Positions 61,303-64,000 of a DNA stretch of 64,000 nt are shown here, in pieces. The DNA is from Clostridiales bacterium UBA1763 (GTDB lineage Bacteria > Bacillota > Clostridia > Oscillospirales > Oscillospiraceae). The position numbers were made by a program, and so were the translations under genes. Location: assembly GCA_002314685.1 (NCBI GenBank), contig DCHB01000080.1, positions 14,348-78,347 on the forward strand, read 5' to 3'. The notes below the pieces were generated by a model. The model ran no database searches. It was not told the origin of the DNA and saw only the letters and a program-made list of their open reading frames with translations. Each line of letters starts with the position of its first letter. Within the stretch, counting starts at the first letter, position 1.

Positions 61303-63161
61303 ATTGCACCTCTAACAAGGTCTATTGCTTTTTTATAAAGGCTCTCAGTATCGAGACCGCAGTCGCGCATAAGCTCGTCAACAGTGCCGTGAGAGACTAT
61401 GCCGCCCTCGAGATTGCATATAGATGCGCCTCTGAGAGAAATTCTCTCATATTCTGCCTCGGCTAATATGGCATTTCCCATACAGCCCGAATTGCAAACA
61501 TCCTCGGCGATTAAAAGCCTGCCTGTTTTCTTAAGCGACTGCGTAATTATATCAGTATCAAGCGGTGTGATCTGATTTATCTTTATAACTTCGGCAGAAA
61601 TACCGTCAGCACTGAGCTTTTCGGATAACTCAAGCATTTCGTTTATCATAGTGCCGTAAGCTGCAAGGCTTATGTCCTCACCCTGCTTTATACACTGTGT
61701 AAAGCCCTCGCCGACCTTATTATATATACCCTCTCCTCCGCGGGGATAGCGTATTGCAACGGGTCCGTCAAGCTCATTGACAGCATACTCGAGCATGGCT
61801 TCAAGCTCGGCGAAGGATGAGGGACAAAGTATCTGCATACCGGGCACCGACTGAAGATAACTGACGTCAAATACACCGTGATGAGTTTCGCCGTCACTGC
61901 CGACAAGACCTGCTCTGTCAACGCAAAAGACGATGTGGAGGTTTAACAGCGACACATCATGTATAAGCATATCGTAGGCTCTTTGCAAAAAGCTTGAATA
62001 TATTGCAACAACGGGCACTATTCCCTGCTTTGCCATACCTGCCGCCATTGAAACGGCGTGCTGTTCGGCTATGCCGACATCGAACACTCGCTCCGGGATG
62101 GCCTTCATCATAATGTCCATACTGCAGCCTGTGGCCATTGCCGGGGTCACTCCGACTATGTCGCTGCGCTGCCCTGCGAGTTCGAGGAGGGTCTGGCCGA
62201 ACACTTCCTGATATTTTGCATTTGCCGGCTTCTTGCCGGTGCGCTTGCCCGTGTCAAGGTCGAATGTGCCGGGAGCGTGCCAAACGGTCGGATCGGCCTC
62301 GGCCGCTTCAAAGCCTTTGCCCTTGGTGGTAATCACGTGCAGGAGCTTCGGCCCCGGAATCTCTTTCAGCCTGGATAGCGTTTCGGTCAGCGTTTCGACA
62401 TTGTTGCCGTCAATCGGGCCGAAGTAGCGGAATCCTAGGGAGTCGAAGAAGTTGACCTTGTCCTTCTCCGGGATGACCGCGCGCTTGAGGGTCTTCACCA
62501 CGCTTTGGATGAATGCGCGGGTGCGGCCCTTGCCAAGCCTTTTCCAGACGCTGCTCTTGATGCGGTTGTATTCGCTGCTGGTGGTGAGCTTCACAAGATA
62601 GTTGTGGAGGCCGCCGGTGTCCTTGTCGATGGAGATGCCATTGTCATTGAAGATGACAAGCAGATCGGCCTTGGAGGCGCCGGCATTGTTCAGCCCTTCG
62701 AAGGCCAGGCCGCCGGTCATCGCGCCGTCGCCGATAACTGCCACGACGTGGTTTTTGCCGCCCTTCAGACGCTCTGCAGCCGCCATTCCCAGCGCTGCCG
62801 AGATGGAGGTGGAGGAGTGGCCGGCTCCGAAGGAGTCGTACGGGCTCTCGCTCATTTTCGGGAAGCCGCTGATGCCTCCGGCCTTGCGGTTGTTGACAAA
62901 TGCCTCGCGGCGACCTGTCAGGATTTTGTGGGCATACGCCTGATGGCCTACGTCCCACACCACTTTGTCAGCGGGGGTATCGAACACTTTGTGAATCGCT
63001 ACGGCTATCTCCACTGCGCCGAGGCTCGAGCCGACGTGGCCCGGATTGACGGAGCAGCAGGAGAGAATATACTGGCGCAACTCTTCGCAAAGCGTGCGGA
63101 GCTGGGCAGGGGAGAAGGACTTGATGTCTTCCGGCGAATTTATGTGTTCCAATAGCGTCAT
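61299..63161 (-). CDS. dxs: 1-deoxy-D-xylulose-5-phosphate synthase, probably chimeric
   Basis: First enzyme of the MEP pathway, TPP-dependent, 620 residues with an unbroken frame. Motifs are NPGHVGSSLGAVEIAVAIH, VWDVGHQAYAHKILTGRR, the TPP site GDGAMTGGLAFEGLNNAG, FDVGIAEQHAVSMAAGMA (360-377) and HDVSLLNLHIVFCVDRAGLVG. The two halves differ: residues ~1-355 use CGC/CGG arginine codons and GC-rich triplets and look like Bacteroidales Dxs; residues after ~377 use AGA and AT-rich codons like the rest of the window. The change falls in the conserved FDVGIAEQHAV block. The 3' half belongs with tlyA-nadK-argR-recN. I read the full-length gene as an assembly artefact, though a true hybrid is not excluded. 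Confidence 0.85.
   Translation of the reverse strand: MTLLEHINSPEDIKSFSPAQLRTLCEELRQYILSCCSVNPGHVGSSLGAVEIAVAIHKVFDTPADKVVWDVGHQAYAHKILTGRREAFVNNRKAGGISGFPKMSESPYDSFGAGHSSTSISAALGMAAAERLKGGKNHVVAVIGDGAMTGGLAFEGLNNAGASKADLLVIFNDNGISIDKDTGGLHNYLVKLTTSSEYNRIKSSVWKRLGKGRTRAFIQSVVKTLKRAVIPEKDKVNFFDSLGFRYFGPIDGNNVETLTETLSRLKEIPGPKLLHVITTKGKGFEAAEADPTVWHAPGTFDLDTGKRTGKKPANAKYQEVFGQTLLELAGQRSDIVGVTPAMATGCSMDIMMKAIPERVFDVGIAEQHAVSMAAGMAKQGIVPVVAIYSSFLQRAYDMLIHDVSLLNLHIVFCVDRAGLVGSDGETHHGVFDVSYLQSVPGMQILCPSSFAELEAMLEYAVNELDGPVAIRYPRGGEGIYNKVGEGFTQCIKQGEDISLAAYGTMINEMLELSEKLSADGISAEVIKINQITPLDTDIITQSLKKTGRLLIAEDVCNSGCMGNAILAEAEYERISLRGASICNLEGGIVSHGTVDELMRDCGLDTESLYKKAIDLVRGAM
62031..62110. other. Composition and lineage switch point inside dxs
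   Basis: To the left the minus-strand codons are clostridial (GCAATATATTCAAGC); to the right they are GC-rich (ATCCCGGAGCGAGTG). The interval covers the codons for the Dxs motif FDVGIAEQHAV, where DNA of unrelated taxa is most alike. Confidence 0.75.
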
Positions 63162-63209
63162 AAGCGGAGGGCAAAATTAAGATATAATTCCCAATTTCTA
63201 AAAAATCAT

Positions 63210-63217
63210 TATCTTCG
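63210..63217 (+). promoter_or_regulatory. Possible Bacteroidetes-type -7 element before the MFS gene
   Basis: TATCTTCG matches TAnnTTTG at all but one position, 40 bp before the ATG. No TTG -33 box is clear. Confidence 0.35.
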
Positions 63218-63257
63218 CATTCCGAACAGCATATACATATATATAATTATACATTTT

Positions 63258-64000
63258 ATGACAGAAAAAATTCAGAAACTGATGAACGACAATCCCGTCG
63301 CAAGATGGTCTGTCCTCATCCTCGTGGCGTCGATGATGTTCTTCGCCTACATGTTCGTGGACGTTATGTCTCCGCTCAAATCACTTGTTGAGTCATCCCT
63401 CGGCTGGGACAGCAGCGTCTTCGGTACCTATGCCGCTTCCGAGTATATCCTCAATGTATTCGGTTTCCTTCTCCTTGCAGGTATCGTTCTCGACAAACTC
63501 GGCGTCCGCTTCTCCGGTGTCCTTTCCGCAGCCCTTATGGTTTTCGGAGCAGCCATCAAATATATCGGCATTTCCGACTGGTTCCAGACCACGGCGCTCT
63601 GCGAATGGCTCGGCACCTGGTGGACAACAATGCCTGCCAGCGCGAAGATGGCCTCTCTCGGCTTTATGATCTTCGGCTGCGGTTGCGAAATGGAAGGTAC
63701 AAATGTTTCCAAGATTCTTGCCAAATGGTTCAAGGGCAAGGAGATGGCTCTCGCAATGGGCCTCGAGATGGCTATCGCCCGTCTCGGCGTCTTTGCAGTG
63801 ATGTGGATTGCGCCTATCATTTCCAACAAGGTCGGCGGTTCGGTTGTCGCTCCGCTCGGTTTCTGCGGCGCGCTCCTCTGCATCGGTCTTATCAATTTCA
63901 TCATCTTCGGCGTTATGGACAAGAAGTTCGACGGCCAGCTCAAGGCTGCGAATATGGCTACTGAAGAGGAAGGCTCTGAAGAGGAAGGCTCTGAAGAGGA
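63258..64000 (+). CDS. MFS transporter, 3' partial (Bacteroidales-like)
   Basis: A 247-residue open frame that runs off the window. It has an N-terminal inside stretch (TEKIQKLMNDNPVARW) and about six hydrophobic helices in the first ~215 residues, for example SVLILVASMMFFAYMF, ILNVFGFLLLAGIVLDKLGVR with the loop 2-3 motif, ASLGFMIFGCGCEMEG and GVFAVMWIAPIIS. It ends in an acidic linker with the repeat EEEGS, probably the central cytosolic loop of a 12-helix transporter. Substrate unknown. No Shine-Dalgarno precedes the ATG, which fits Bacteroidetes, and codon use matches the dxs 5' half. Confidence 0.8.
   Translation, partial: MTEKIQKLMNDNPVARWSVLILVASMMFFAYMFVDVMSPLKSLVESSLGWDSSVFGTYAASEYILNVFGFLLLAGIVLDKLGVRFSGVLSAALMVFGAAIKYIGISDWFQTTALCEWLGTWWTTMPASAKMASLGFMIFGCGCEMEGTNVSKILAKWFKGKEMALAMGLEMAIARLGVFAVMWIAPIISNKVGGSVVAPLGFCGALLCIGLINFIIFGVMDKKFDGQLKAANMATEEEGSEEEGSEE
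63963..64000 (+). repeat. 15-bp tandem repeat at the window edge
   Basis: GAAGAGGAAGGCTCT occurs at 63963-63977 and 63978-63992, and a third copy begins at 63993 and is cut by the edge. In frame it encodes EEEGS units of the MFS loop. Confidence 0.85.

Noticed and set aside
62031..63161. Horizontal transfer of half of dxs as the main explanation
   Set aside because: A clean inter-phylum hybrid at the most conserved block, with foreign genes continuing to the edge, fits an assembly join better. It is kept as an alternative only.

Overview
The first ~62 kb reads as the chromosome of a spore-forming, low-to-mid GC Clostridia bacterium, probably a gut Oscillospiraceae/Ruminococcaceae-like organism. 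The grounds are the Firmicutes gene orders (cdaA-cdaR; yicC-remA-gmk-rpoZ-priA-def-fmt-rsmB-rlmN-prpC-prkC-rsgA; queA-tgt-yajC; dxs-tlyA-nadK-argR-recN), AGA-rich arginine codons, Shine-Dalgarno sites before most genes, and a full sporulation theme: spoIVA, a SipL-like SPOCS-LysM protein, cotJA/B, cotJC, yunB, cwlD, a SpoIID-domain protein and a SigH-like sigma factor. Identities come from reading motifs, not from database searches.

Layout. 1-1000: end of ispD and ispF (MEP isoprenoid pathway). 1050-2430: a DUF3343 putative Se/S carrier with a cysteine-desulfurase-like enzyme. 2431-5064: c-di-AMP synthase cdaA, cdaR and an RseC-family protein. 5077-16465: one long housekeeping run on the plus strand covering RNA turnover, nucleotide metabolism, replication restart, translation start, rRNA modification, the PrkC/PrpC signalling pair and ribosome assembly. 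16541-18218: a 43-residue membrane protein and sipL. 18266-22369: a lipoprotein, a DUF436 protein, a membrane M28 peptidase and dapA. 22500-27022: SpoIID-domain protein, queA, tgt, yajC and a TIGR04086 protein. 27023-31000: a repeat-rich intergenic region, a membrane protein, xerD, ruvC, ruvA, ruvB. 31106-40721: sigma factor, small zinc/cysteine proteins, trmK, Nif3, spoIVA, an aminotransferase, cwlD, radA, a DUF6873-like protein and a second tyrosine recombinase. 40734-44725: a degenerate P-type ATPase, fba and a PPi-type phosphofructokinase. 44765-51176 (minus strand): cotJC, a cotJA-cotJB fusion, ligA, yunB, a methionine gamma-lyase-family protein and murD. 51276-51617: RNase P RNA. 51671-62030 (minus): arsC-like, rnjA, recR, rpe, ybaK-like, tyrS, a C_GCAxxG protein, recN, argR, nadK, tlyA and the 3' part of dxs.

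From about 62,100 to the end the composition changes abruptly. The N-terminal half of dxs and a divergent MFS transporter (open at the window edge) have GC-rich, CGC/CGG-arginine codon use and look like Bacteroidales. The switch lies in or next to the most conserved Dxs motif, so this is most likely a chimeric assembly join rather than a natural hybrid gene.

The main points of interest are: (i) terminator-like hairpins whose 3' arm is the Shine-Dalgarno of the next gene (TIGR04086, spoIVA, cwlD), with a near-consensus sigma-E promoter around and inside the spoIVA hairpin; (ii) a P1B-type ATPase homologue that has lost its catalytic motifs and actuator domain; (iii) a CotJA-CotJB fusion; (iv) a cluster of XerD-arm-like repeats upstream of the xerD operon; (v) the inter-phylum junction in dxs.
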